Shown here in pieces: positions 1 to 7,264 of a stretch of DNA of 47,681 nucleotides. The stretch spans positions 1-47,681 of the forward strand of contig CAZQGE010000005.1 in assembly GCA_964592815.1 (NCBI GenBank). The letters are read 5' to 3'. The notes beneath the pieces were generated by a model. The model saw nothing but the letters and a program-made list of their open reading frames with translations. It did not search any database and was not told the DNA's origin. A program made the position numbers and the translations under genes. This stretch comes from CAZQGE01 sp964592815. Its GTDB lineage: Bacteria; Bacillota; Clostridia; Christensenellales; CAG-917. Within the stretch, counting starts at the first letter, position 1; each line of letters opens with the position of its first letter.

Positions 1-879
1 GCTGGTATGACAGCCGCTTTGAACGCTTTGCGTGCAGATAAAAAAGTTTTGATTTTGGAAGCAAACGGAATTGGCGGACAAATTTCACTCTCACCAAAAG
101 TAGAAAACTTCCCAACGGTAAAACAAAGCGCAGGCAGCGAACTTATGGACAAACTGTTTGAGCAAATATCAGATTGGGGTGTAGAATTTGAATTTGGTCA
201 AGTTGTAAATGCCGAAAAAACAAAAAACGGTTTTTTGGTGCAAACCGACTATGACAAATACGAGGCAAAAAGCCTAATAATTGCAACAGGTGTAAACCAT
301 AGACCTATCGGTGTTGACAGAGAAGAAGAACTTGTTGGACACGGAGTGTCATATTGCGCACTTTGTGACGGAGCATTTTTTGCAGGTGAGGACGTCGCAG
401 TAATTGGAGACGCAAACACAGCTTTGCAATATGCTCTCTTGCTGACAAACTATTGTTCAAAAGTCCACATTTGTACGTTGTTTGACAAATTTTTTGCAGA
501 CAAACCCTTGGTGTCTGCCGTATTGAAAAAACAAAACGTAGCCGTCTATCACAACCTAAACTTAAAAGAATTTGTTGGCAGCCCCGAGCTTAGCGGACTT
601 AAGTTTGAAAACACAAAAGATAAATCTGAGTTTAGCTTAAACGTAAAAGGTGCATTTGTTTGCATTGGACAAATTCCATCAAACAAAGCCTTTGAAAAGT
701 TGGTTTCCATTGATAAAAACGGATACGTCATCTCTGATGAAACTTGCAAAACTTCTATGGACGGTATATTTGTTGCAGGCGATTGCAGAACAAAAGAGAT
801 ACGTCAACTTGTTACGGCAACCGCTGACGGAAGTGTAGCTGCATTCCACGCGTGCCAATATCTTGACAGCTTAAACTAA
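1..879 (+). CDS. Thioredoxin reductase-like flavoprotein, 5' end cut by the window
   Basis: The reading frame is open from base 1, so the N-terminal FAD dinucleotide-binding glycines lie outside the window. What remains is a thioredoxin-reductase fold. It has the FAD-domain GIGGQ stretch, the redox-active CALC disulfide followed by DG, and the C-terminal FVAGDCR motif that contacts FAD. The second nucleotide-binding domain is unusual: the NADPH motif GxGxxA is replaced by GDANTA, and the HRRxxxR phosphate-binding motif is absent (the matching stretch reads ICTLFDKFF). Those losses mark the ferredoxin-dependent (FFTR) or other pyridine-nucleotide-independent reductases of clostridia rather than classical TrxB. 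It probably reduces thioredoxin with electrons from ferredoxin or another donor in the cytoplasm. No thioredoxin gene is visible nearby. The flavoprotein family is certain; the electron donor is inferred. Confidence 0.85.
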   Translation, partial: AGMTAALNALRADKKVLILEANGIGGQISLSPKVENFPTVKQSAGSELMDKLFEQISDWGVEFEFGQVVNAEKTKNGFLVQTDYDKYEAKSLIIATGVNHRPIGVDREEELVGHGVSYCALCDGAFFAGEDVAVIGDANTALQYALLLTNYCSKVHICTLFDKFFADKPLVSAVLKKQNVAVYHNLNLKEFVGSPELSGLKFENTKDKSEFSLNVKGAFVCIGQIPSNKAFEKLVSIDKNGYVISDETCKTSMDGIFVAGDCRTKEIRQLVTATADGSVAAFHACQYLDSLN

Positions 880-983
880 CTTAAAGCATTTTTGCTTAAC
901 CAAATCAAAAGTTGCATTTAACACAAAAGACAGTTTATCTGTGTAAAACTCATATATAAAACATAGTTTTATGCATAACATAG

Positions 984-1018
984 AATAAATCTCCGAACAT
1001 TCAGAGATTTATTTTTTT
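984..1018 (+). terminator. Intrinsic terminator after the thioredoxin reductase-like gene
   Basis: A 10-bp perfect stem, AATAAATCTC (984-993) with GAGATTTATT (1004-1013), has a 10-nt loop and runs into a T-tract to 1018. It lies 105 nt downstream of the stop. On the minus strand, where it would serve nrdG, the same hairpin lacks a good U-tract. Confidence 0.75.
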
Positions 1019-1042
1019 GTATCATAACAAGTTTTTAAGCAA

Positions 1043-1735
1043 TCAATATCCACGCAAACCAACAAAATCTATCTTACTTTCAAGTATAGTTTTGTAGCCT
1101 TCAACCACTTCAAGTGGCACAGCGGTATATCCGTGCAATATGCAACTTTCCGTATCTTTATATTTTTGCAAAAAATATTTTTTTGCCCCTTTTATCAATT
1201 TTGAAATTTCTGAAATGTCAGTTTCTGTATGCAACTCTGAAATCAAGGTTGTTCTAAACTCGTAATCAACCCCACTTTCTATAATAATTTTTATGCTTTT
1301 CTCTATCTTTTCTGTCGATACGTTTTCAATGCCAGAAGTTGCGCCATACTTTGTAAGCGAATTTTTTACGTCCATTGCTACGTAATCAAGCAAATGCTTA
1401 TCCAACAATTTTTTAAGCGCGTTTGGGTTCAAACCATTTGTGTCCAACTTAACTTTATATCCTAATTCTTTGACTTTCAAAACAAATTTTTCTAAATCTT
1501 GTTGCAGCGTTGGTTCACCACCTGAAATACATACTGCGTCAACAAGCCCTCGCCTAAGTTTGAGGTACTCCAAAACTTCTTCTTCCAAATTGACATTATT
1601 TTTGTATGTGTCAACGACCAACGGCACATTATGACAAAACGGACAACGCATATTACAACCGTTTGTAAAAACCGTACAAGCAATTTTTCCGTCATAATCG
1701 ACCATTGAAAATTTTTCATAACCACAAATTTGCAT
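1043..1735 (-). CDS. nrdG: Anaerobic ribonucleotide reductase activating protein (radical SAM, NrdG2 type)
   Basis: A 230-residue radical-SAM protein. The N-terminus has the layout of NrdG2-type activases, with the cluster-binding motif CNMRCPFC (CxxxCxxC) around residues 27-34, followed by HN. A glycine-rich SAM-binding stretch, ISGGEPTLQ, is at about residues 70-78. It would use SAM and a [4Fe-4S] cluster to generate the glycyl radical on the class III ribonucleotide reductase. No nrdD is in the window, so the partner is elsewhere. The start is chosen because MQICGYEKFSMVDYDG matches family N-termini. No Shine-Dalgarno precedes it. Instead a TAAAAT sequence ends 6 nt before the ATG, so the message may be leaderless. 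It stands alone and is divergent from citrate synthase. Another glycyl-radical enzyme activase remains possible. Confidence 0.85.
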   Translation of the reverse strand: MQICGYEKFSMVDYDGKIACTVFTNGCNMRCPFCHNVPLVVDTYKNNVNLEEEVLEYLKLRRGLVDAVCISGGEPTLQQDLEKFVLKVKELGYKVKLDTNGLNPNALKKLLDKHLLDYVAMDVKNSLTKYGATSGIENVSTEKIEKSIKIIIESGVDYEFRTTLISELHTETDISEISKLIKGAKKYFLQKYKDTESCILHGYTAVPLEVVEGYKTILESKIDFVGLRGY

Positions 1736-1848
1736 ATTTTTATTTTATCACTTTTTTATTTTTATTTCTACTCTATTTACTTTTTGTTTTGTTATTACAC
1801 ATAATTTATTAAAATTCACGTGCAAAATTTGCAATAAAAAAGTAGCAT

Positions 1849-1877
1849 TTTACAAAGTCTATTGTTTATGGTAGAAT
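1849..1877 (+). promoter_or_regulatory. Promoter of the citrate synthase gene
   Basis: TTTACA (1849-1854), 17-bp spacer, TAGAAT (1872-1877), about 30 bp upstream of the start. A short inverted repeat ATTTTC-TTC-GAAAAT overlaps the -10 box and start-site region. Confidence 0.6.
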
Positions 1878-1907
1878 TTTCTTCGAAAATAAAAAGTAGG
1901 TGCAATT

Positions 1908-3257
1908 ATGAATTGTGAAAAAATAATAACAAATTGGAGTGAAAAGCTAAAAAATCACAGCATTCCTTCTGAACTCTACAAAAACTACAACGTTCTAAGG
2001 GGTTTGCGTGACCTTAATGGAAAAGGAGTTTTGGCAGGGTTGACAGAAATATCTAATGTCTGCGCCACAAGAATTGATGAAAATGGAGTGTCTGTCCCTT
2101 GCGCTGGAAGCCTGAAATATCGAGGTGTAAACATAAAAGACCTGATAAGCGGTTGCGTATCCGAAAGTCGTTTTGGTTTTGAAGAAGCCGCATATTTGAT
2201 TTTGTTAGGCACGTTGCCAAGCAAGTCAGAATTGGAAAATTTCAAAAGCACGCTTTCCTTTTATAGAAATTTACCCGATGACTTTATCAGTGATATTATC
2301 ATAAGGACACCTTGCAAAGATATGATGAACACGCTTTCACGCGGAGTTTTGACACTCTATGCTTACGACAAAAACCCCGACGATACATCTATGGAAAATT
2401 TGTTGCGTCAATCTCTTGATTTGATTGCAAAATTTCCGTTACTTGCCGTTTACGGTTATCAATCATACACACATCATTTTGAAGGAAACAGTTTGGTTAT
2501 ACACTCGCCTTTGCCCGAACTTTCAACAGCGGAAAATTTATTGCGTATTTTGCGTCGCAACAGCGAATATTCAGCATTGGAAGCCCACGTCCTTGACATT
2601 GCTCTTATGCTTCATATGGAACACGGTGGCGGAAACAACTCCACTTTTACAAACCATGTTGTGTCTTCATCTGGCACAGATACATATTCGGCAGTTACGG
2701 CGTCCTTAGGCTCGTTGAAAGGCCCTCGCCACGGTGGAGCAAACATTAAAGTTGTCAAAATGTTTGACGATATGAAATCAGTCATAAAAAACACCACAGA
2801 TGAAAGCCAAGTTGCTGAATATCTTGAAAACCTCGTAGATAAACGGGCATTTGACCAAAAAGGGCTTATTTATGGACTTGGCCACGCTGTTTATTCAAGT
2901 TCTGACCCGCGCGCAGAAGTGCTTGAAGGCTACGCAAAAATGCTTTGTGAAGAAAAAGGACTGCAACAAGATTTTGAACTTTATCAAACAGTTGCTCGCC
3001 TTGCTCCGCAAATCATTGCAGAGAAACGAAAGATTTATAAAGGCGTATGTATCAACGTGGACTTTTACAGCGGTTTAATTTACAAAATGCTTGATATACC
3101 CTACGAACTTTATACACCGTTGTTTGCCGTCGCAAGAATTGTCGGTTGGTGCGCTCACCGTATGGAAGAATTGCAAAACGACAGCAAAATTATTAGACCC
3201 GCATACAAGAGCATTCAAGCGGACGTTGATTACGTGCCAATTAGAAACAGAAACTAA
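1908..3257 (+). CDS. gltA: Citrate synthase (citrate/2-methylcitrate synthase family)
   Basis: A 449-residue cytoplasmic enzyme that condenses oxaloacetate and acetyl-CoA. Family blocks are clear: HMEHGGGNNSTF with the first active-site His region, GPRHGGAN with the second catalytic His, GLGHAVYSSSDPR with the oxaloacetate/CoA-binding His and the catalytic Asp, and VGWCAHRMEE near the C-terminus. Length and the long N-terminal region fit the roughly 450-residue clostridial subgroup. No aconitase or isocitrate dehydrogenase gene is nearby, so it probably feeds a partial TCA branch toward glutamate. It is a single-gene unit: own promoter upstream, a TAGGTG ribosome binding site, and a shared bidirectional terminator downstream. 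A 2-methylcitrate synthase activity cannot be excluded from sequence. Confidence 0.93.
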   Translation: MNCEKIITNWSEKLKNHSIPSELYKNYNVLRGLRDLNGKGVLAGLTEISNVCATRIDENGVSVPCAGSLKYRGVNIKDLISGCVSESRFGFEEAAYLILLGTLPSKSELENFKSTLSFYRNLPDDFISDIIIRTPCKDMMNTLSRGVLTLYAYDKNPDDTSMENLLRQSLDLIAKFPLLAVYGYQSYTHHFEGNSLVIHSPLPELSTAENLLRILRRNSEYSALEAHVLDIALMLHMEHGGGNNSTFTNHVVSSSGTDTYSAVTASLGSLKGPRHGGANIKVVKMFDDMKSVIKNTTDESQVAEYLENLVDKRAFDQKGLIYGLGHAVYSSSDPRAEVLEGYAKMLCEEKGLQQDFELYQTVARLAPQIIAEKRKIYKGVCINVDFYSGLIYKMLDIPYELYTPLFAVARIVGWCAHRMEELQNDSKIIRPAYKSIQADVDYVPIRNRN

Positions 3258-3427
3258 CAACTTTGTAATAAAATTCCCGCGTATGCTTTAGGTTTGAAAA
3301 TTTATGCTTTGTCGTAATTATGCTACTTTGATTTTCGAACTCAACTGTTAATAAAACCAAATTGCATAAAATCATTGTAAATTATTCTATAACGCTTAAA
3401 TGCGTTTACGTGATAAAATTTGTAAAT

Positions 3428-3456
3428 AAAAAATCCGCCAAGTTGGCGGATTTTTT
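3428..3456. terminator. Bidirectional terminator between convergent genes
   Basis: The palindrome ATCCGCCAAGTTGGCGGAT is flanked by an A-run on the left and a T-run on the right, so it works in both directions: for citrate synthase (+) and for the metallophosphoesterase (-). The 3258-3427 stretch before it is AT-rich and shows no gene. Confidence 0.88.
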
Positions 3457-3474
3457 ACTTTATTTTCTGTTTTA

Positions 3475-4941
3475 TTATGCTTCCGATTTATCAGCAATTC
3501 TGAACTCATCATACTTAGCATCATAATAATCTTGTTGTTGGCTAGAAATTGTGCCATTGGTTGCATTGATTGTGATTGCGTTACAACCTCTGTGCGCTCT
3601 CTTCTTCCAAATTCCAGGATAAGCAAGGTAGTCAATACTTCTGCCGTATGTAAGTTGAACTGGGTTTGACATTCCAACACTTCCGTCTTCCATTGTAATC
3701 TGCTTTTGGTAAGTCATAGAAATATTGTTGTAGTGATCGTGTCCACAATATACAGCTTGCAAACCATGTTGCGAACCCTTTTCAAAGAACTCATCAGTTT
3801 TTACGCCAGGATAAATCATTTGTTTGCCTTCACCAATTATACCGCTGTTGACTGTTACTTTTGAGTTTCCGTCGTCTGCGTTGCATTCAATGCCATAGCC
3901 AGGAGCGTTTTTGTTGAGATACAAAGTATAAGCATCAAGATATTCTACAAGTGGAATGTGTATAAATACGCTTGCCTTTGCTTGCTTAAACACTTCGTTT
4001 GCAGCTTTCTTTTCGGCAGGCAAATTGTTGTATGTGGTTACGTTTGCAGCCGTAATTGTATCCATTTCATCACAGAACCAATCAACTTGATTTTTGTGAA
4101 GGTTGTCATACTTCCAAGCAATTCCTAAAATGTCGCCGTCAACGTATGAGTGAGAATCAAGACCGACAACAGCTTGTGTTACCATACCGCTTGTATTTTT
4201 CACTTTGATGATTTGGTTGCCAAATCCGTCGATAGTGCTTGGACCTCTTTGGAACAAGCAATACTCGCCAAATACTGGGTCGTTTGCAATTTGTTCTTCA
4301 TAGTATTTGCAAATATCTTGACGTGAATATGTGCTGTAAGCCTCTGTATCGTGGTTGCCGAAAACAAAAGTCCAATACACGCCCAAATTTTTCATCATAT
4401 TTGCAAATATCTTTGTGGCGTTCAAGTTGTTAAAAGTTCCCGCTTGGAATGGTACGGGATAAGCAATATCTCCAGAAACCACAACCAAATCAGGCTTTTC
4501 GACTTTCAGCATTGTAGCTACCGCATTCATTGCCCAAGCGTCCTTTTCTTGTGAAGCAAAACCGCCTCCAATATGTACGTCTGTGAATTGAATTACCTTA
4601 AAGTCAGTATCTTTTGTAAACGTCCAATATCCGTCCGTATCCTTCTCAGGTTCAACCTGAGTTCCCGCAGCAAATGCGACAGGTGTAAAATTATTGCCCA
4701 TTTGAATAAGAGCCTTTACACCCGCTTGTGATGCCAATGAGAATGCTGACAACAAAATTGCGATGACTACAAAAAGAACCAAACACGTCACAAGAGCTAT
4801 TGACCTTGATCTGCGTTTTTGTTCGGCTGTACGCTTGCTTTTACGTTTTGTTGTGTCTGTCATTTTTTCCTCCATGTTAGAAATGCCGTCTGCGCGTAAA
4901 GCGTTTGCAGAACGTTGCATTTCAAGCGTTAGTCCGTTCAT
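3475..4941 (-). CDS. Membrane-anchored calcineurin-like metallophosphoesterase
   Basis: A 488-residue protein. A basic, Lys/Arg-rich N-terminus is followed by one hydrophobic segment (about residues 49-71, ALVTCLVLFVVIAILL) that should anchor it with the enzyme domain outside. The catalytic domain carries the metallophosphatase signature in order: DVHIGG, GDIAYP, GNHDTEA and, near the C-terminus, GHDHYNN. These provide the Asp, Asn and His ligands of a two-metal centre. Substrate is unknown; relatives hydrolyse phosphodiesters or phosphomonoesters at the cell surface. Two starts are plausible: the ATG at 4941 (site GGAGAG, promoter 25-50 bp upstream) and an in-frame ATG at 4863 with a perfect GGAGG 6 nt upstream. 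The second gives a 462-residue protein that still contains the anchor. Confidence 0.85.
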   Translation of the reverse strand: MNGLTLEMQRSANALRADGISNMEEKMTDTTKRKSKRTAEQKRRSRSIALVTCLVLFVVIAILLSAFSLASQAGVKALIQMGNNFTPVAFAAGTQVEPEKDTDGYWTFTKDTDFKVIQFTDVHIGGGFASQEKDAWAMNAVATMLKVEKPDLVVVSGDIAYPVPFQAGTFNNLNATKIFANMMKNLGVYWTFVFGNHDTEAYSTYSRQDICKYYEEQIANDPVFGEYCLFQRGPSTIDGFGNQIIKVKNTSGMVTQAVVGLDSHSYVDGDILGIAWKYDNLHKNQVDWFCDEMDTITAANVTTYNNLPAEKKAANEVFKQAKASVFIHIPLVEYLDAYTLYLNKNAPGYGIECNADDGNSKVTVNSGIIGEGKQMIYPGVKTDEFFEKGSQHGLQAVYCGHDHYNNISMTYQKQITMEDGSVGMSNPVQLTYGRSIDYLAYPGIWKKRAHRGCNAITINATNGTISSQQQDYYDAKYDEFRIADKSEA

Positions 4942-4965
4942 AATCTCTCCTCTCTTAATTATTTA

Positions 4966-4994
4966 ATGTTACATTACTAAGCCTTAATTGTCAA
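4966..4994 (-). promoter_or_regulatory. Promoter of the metallophosphoesterase gene
   Basis: On the minus strand: TTGACA (4994-4989), 17-bp spacer, TAACAT (4971-4966). The predicted start near 4959 leaves a leader of about 18 nt, which favours the 4941 start codon. Confidence 0.6.
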
Positions 4995-5005
4995 TTGAGG
5001 ATTGA

Positions 5006-5917
5006 TTATCCAATCAATTTTCCATTTTTCCATATTTTAACGTTATCTGTGTCTTCTATATCAGTCAATATCGAAAAATCTACATTGATTGGCATCAGTT
5101 CATATATGCTCTTTTTCGCGTTTTCAAGTGCAGTTAAAGCCAATTCCAAGTTTATATCGTCTGCTAGTTTTACCTGAGCAATAGCGGTAACGTTTTCATA
5201 GCCGTAATCTGAAATCCGAACCTCGCCAACTTTGACAATTTCGGGCACAGCGGACAGCATAGCTTTCAATTCTTCCGCATCTTTTTTGTGCGACGTACCA
5301 AGCAACAAATTTGTTGCCTCAAAAATCAACTTTATGCCAAACACGATGACGACTAAACTTAAAACAATTCCGAAAATTGCGTCAACTGCGTAAGCGGAAT
5401 ATTTTGATACAACAAACGAAATCAACGACATTGCCGTAAGTCCAATGTCTAATACGCTGTCGGCAACCATAGCTTTCAACGCTTTTGAATTTAATTTTTT
5501 GTTGGAAAAATAATATAAAAAAGATAGCGCAATTTTTCCGAGAAGCGCGCCTAACACGGCATAGAATTGTGCCCAACCAAACCAAATCGGAACAGGAAGC
5601 ATCAATCTGTCAATAGCTCTTATCAAAAATAACACGCCAAAACCAGCCACGCCTACTGCAAGCACAAAACTTGCAAGATATTCTGCTCTGCCATATCCCA
5701 GTCCGTTTTTATCTTTGCCTCTCAAGACAAATCCAAACGCTAAAATAGTTATAAAACCGCCTGCAACATCAAAAAAGCTGTTTACTGCGTCAAGCATAAT
5801 ACACAAACTGTTGACTTTAAGACCAACAAACAGCTTTGCAAATGCCAAACCAAAACTAATCAGCAAGCCTATTACAAGCACACCTATACACTTATAAACC
5901 CTGTTTACTTCTTTCAT
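5006..5917 (-). CDS. Cation diffusion facilitator transporter, Mn(II)-type metal site
   Basis: A 303-residue CDF-family exporter with about six membrane helices followed by a cytoplasmic ferredoxin-like domain (about 210-290). The metal site reads N-x-x-x-D in helix 2 (LDAVNSFFD) and D-x-x-x-D in helix 5 (ADSVLD), in place of the HxxxD pair of zinc exporters. An N-D/D-D quartet is the known signature of Mn(II) exporters such as pneumococcal MntE, so Mn(II) efflux by proton antiport is the best guess. It is the last gene of a coupled trio: its ATG overlaps the stop of the UPF0291 gene by 4 nt (ATGA), which in turn overlaps ung. The family is certain; the metal is inferred. Confidence 0.88.
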   Translation of the reverse strand: MKEVNRVYKCIGVLVIGLLISFGLAFAKLFVGLKVNSLCIMLDAVNSFFDVAGGFITILAFGFVLRGKDKNGLGYGRAEYLASFVLAVGVAGFGVLFLIRAIDRLMLPVPIWFGWAQFYAVLGALLGKIALSFLYYFSNKKLNSKALKAMVADSVLDIGLTAMSLISFVVSKYSAYAVDAIFGIVLSLVVIVFGIKLIFEATNLLLGTSHKKDAEELKAMLSAVPEIVKVGEVRISDYGYENVTAIAQVKLADDINLELALTALENAKKSIYELMPINVDFSILTDIEDTDNVKIWKNGKLIG

Positions 5918-6174
5918 TGCTTTCCATTTTTTTCATCATTGCGTTCATCAACGCTTTTATCCGCCGACTTGTCAAACTTTTGTGGCGTCAACTTTTGTAT
6001 TGTTCCGTCTTCTTGCTTTATATAAGTGTTTTCAAGTTGTCCTCTAAGATTGCCAACAACGCTGTCTATATAATTGCGCCTTAAAACAGCTTGTTCAGCC
6101 TTCTCTTCTTCCGTAAGACCCGTTTCTCTCGATTTTTTTGCCAATTCATTTATTCTTTCAATATTCAAACTCAT
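5914..6174 (-). CDS. UPF0291 (DUF896, YnzC-like) small protein
   Basis: An 86-residue cytoplasmic protein. The first 65 residues match the UPF0291/YnzC family: a helical hairpin, INELAKKSRETGLTEEE then AEQAVLRRNYIDSVVGNLRG. The C-terminal tail is charged and low-complexity (SADKSVDERNDEKNG). In Bacillus the family member is an SOS-operon protein without a defined activity, which fits its position directly after the DNA repair gene ung. Both ends overlap neighbours by ATGA, so its translation should be coupled to ung upstream and the CDF transporter downstream. Confidence 0.88.
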   Translation of the reverse strand: MSLNIERINELAKKSRETGLTEEEKAEQAVLRRNYIDSVVGNLRGQLENTYIKQEDGTIQKLTPQKFDKSADKSVDERNDEKNGKQ

Positions 6175-6854
6175 AATTTTTCCTCCGAACTATCTGTTGA
6201 CCAATTTATAGGCTCAATTCCGTTTCTTTTCAAAAATTCGTTAGCTTTTGAGAAGTGTTTACACCCAAAAAAGCCTGCGTATGCCGATAATGGCGAAGGG
6301 TGAGGACATTCCAAAATTAAGTGTTTAGGGTTCTGAATTAAGTCCTTTTTCGCCCGCGCGTTTCCACCCCAAAACAAAAACACAATAGGACTTTTGCTTG
6401 CATTAAGTTTCTTTATAATTTCATCAGTAATAAATTCCCAACCTTTACCCTTATGAGAATTAGGTTGTCCTGCGCGCACAGTCAAAACCGTGTTCAAAAG
6501 CAAAACGCCTTGCTTTGCCCAATTTGTAAGACACGGACATTTGTTGTTTACGCCAACATCGTCCTTTATTTCTTGAAATATGTTTACAAGCGACCTTGGT
6601 GCTGGCATCTGCGGTTTTACTGAAAAGCAAAGTCCGTGCGCTTGGTTTGGGTTATAGTAAGGGTCTTGCCCCAAAATTACAACTTTCACATTTTCGTACG
6701 GTGTGAATTTGAGGCTGTTAAAAATATCGTTCATCTCAGGATAAATTTTGCAATTTGAATATTCCGATTTCAAGAAGTTTCTCAGCTCTAAATATATGCT
6801 GTTTTCAAAATCTTCTTTCAAAATGCTATCCCAACTATTTCCTATGTTTACCAT
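6171..6854 (-). CDS. ung: Uracil-DNA glycosylase
   Basis: A family 1 UDG of about 227 residues that removes uracil from DNA. It has the catalytic water-activating motif GQDPYYN (Asp present), FLFWGGNARAKK for uracil recognition, and HPSPLSAYAGFFGCKHFS with the catalytic His and DNA-intercalation loop. The start is placed at 6854 (MVNIGNSWDSIL), which matches family N-termini. An open frame continues upstream to 6932, but that extension is hydrophobic and unlike the family. There is no ribosome binding site at 6854. A good promoter (-10 TATTAT) ends 6 nt before the ATG, which suggests a leaderless message. First gene of the ung - UPF0291 - CDF unit. Confidence 0.92.
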   Translation of the reverse strand: MVNIGNSWDSILKEDFENSIYLELRNFLKSEYSNCKIYPEMNDIFNSLKFTPYENVKVVILGQDPYYNPNQAHGLCFSVKPQMPAPRSLVNIFQEIKDDVGVNNKCPCLTNWAKQGVLLLNTVLTVRAGQPNSHKGKGWEFITDEIIKKLNASKSPIVFLFWGGNARAKKDLIQNPKHLILECPHPSPLSAYAGFFGCKHFSKANEFLKRNGIEPINWSTDSSEEKL

Positions 6855-6860
6855 AGAAAA

Positions 6861-6889
6861 ATAATAACACAATTCTGAAAAGGTGGCAA
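6861..6889 (-). promoter_or_regulatory. Promoter of the ung operon, abutting the start codon
   Basis: On the minus strand: TTGCCA (6889-6884), 17-bp spacer, TATTAT (6866-6861), then six bases and the ATG at 6854. Transcription should begin at or next to the A of the start codon. Confidence 0.6.
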
Positions 6890-6919
6890 TGTATAAAACC
6901 CACTTAAAAGAGAATAATA
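6890..6919 (+). promoter_or_regulatory. Candidate forespore-type promoter of the Ser/Asn-rich gene
   Basis: TGTATA (6890-6895), 17-bp spacer, AATAATA (6913-6919). This resembles the SigG/SigF-type consensus (-10 CATnnTA) with one change in the -10, and does not fit the housekeeping -35. A small hairpin ACGGC-ACA-GCCGT precedes the ribosome binding site. Read by eye; weak evidence. Confidence 0.3.
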
Positions 6920-6953
6920 AGAAAAACGGCACAGCCGTAAAAAGGAGTTAAAA

Positions 6954-7175
6954 ATGGAAAAATCAAAAAGCAACAACGCGTCTAACGCTAAAAACTGTTC
7001 AAACAGCGCAAACAGCAATCCTTCAAACGCTTCAAAAAGCGGTAGTTCAAGCGGCACAAGAAATAGCCAAACAACAAAAAACTGTTCCAATTCAGCTGAA
7101 AACGCAAGAAATTCCGCAACATCAAAACGCAATTCTTCAAGTTCTTCAAGTTCTTCCACAAAAAACAGCAAATAA
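6954..7175 (+). CDS. Small Ser/Asn-rich low-complexity protein, function unknown
   Basis: A 73-residue protein that is almost entirely Ser, Asn, Lys, Ala and Thr, with no hydrophobic core, no signal peptide and no membrane segment. Two near-identical blocks, KNCSNSA, supply its only two cysteines (about residues 13-19 and 42-48). The tail ends in a run of eight Ser followed by TKNSK. It looks intrinsically disordered and strongly basic. Evidence that it is a real gene: an excellent site AAGGAG 6 nt before the ATG, a promoter candidate upstream and an intrinsic terminator right after the stop. It does not contain the motifs of alpha/beta or gamma small acid-soluble spore proteins. A spore or DNA-associated role is only a guess. 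Confidence 0.65.
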   Translation: MEKSKSNNASNAKNCSNSANSNPSNASKSGSSSGTRNSQTTKNCSNSAENARNSATSKRNSSSSSSSSTKNSK

Positions 7176-7196
7176 AATAAACTACAAAAAGAATAA

Positions 7197-7231
7197 GAAA
7201 AGCGGAGCTAGCTTGCCCCGCTTTTCCTTTT
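7197..7231 (+). terminator. Terminator after the Ser/Asn-rich gene
   Basis: Stem GAAAAGCGG (7197-7205) with CCGCTTTTC (7218-7226), 12-nt loop, followed by a T-rich stretch. The reverse strand is also T-rich after the hairpin, so it may end the MFS transcript as well. Confidence 0.75.
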
Positions 7232-7264
7232 ATATTTACTTTTCCTTTTACACTTATCTTTTAG

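Noticed and set aside
6855..6932. N-terminally extended uracil-DNA glycosylase starting at 6932
   Set aside because: The extra 26 residues are hydrophobic, unlike the family, lack a ribosome binding site and contain the predicted promoter.
6848..7171. 107-residue Glu/Leu/Phe-rich open frame on the minus strand
   Set aside because: It is the antisense shadow of the Ser/Asn-rich gene. Its composition follows from the repetitive codons of that gene, and it has no ribosome binding site.
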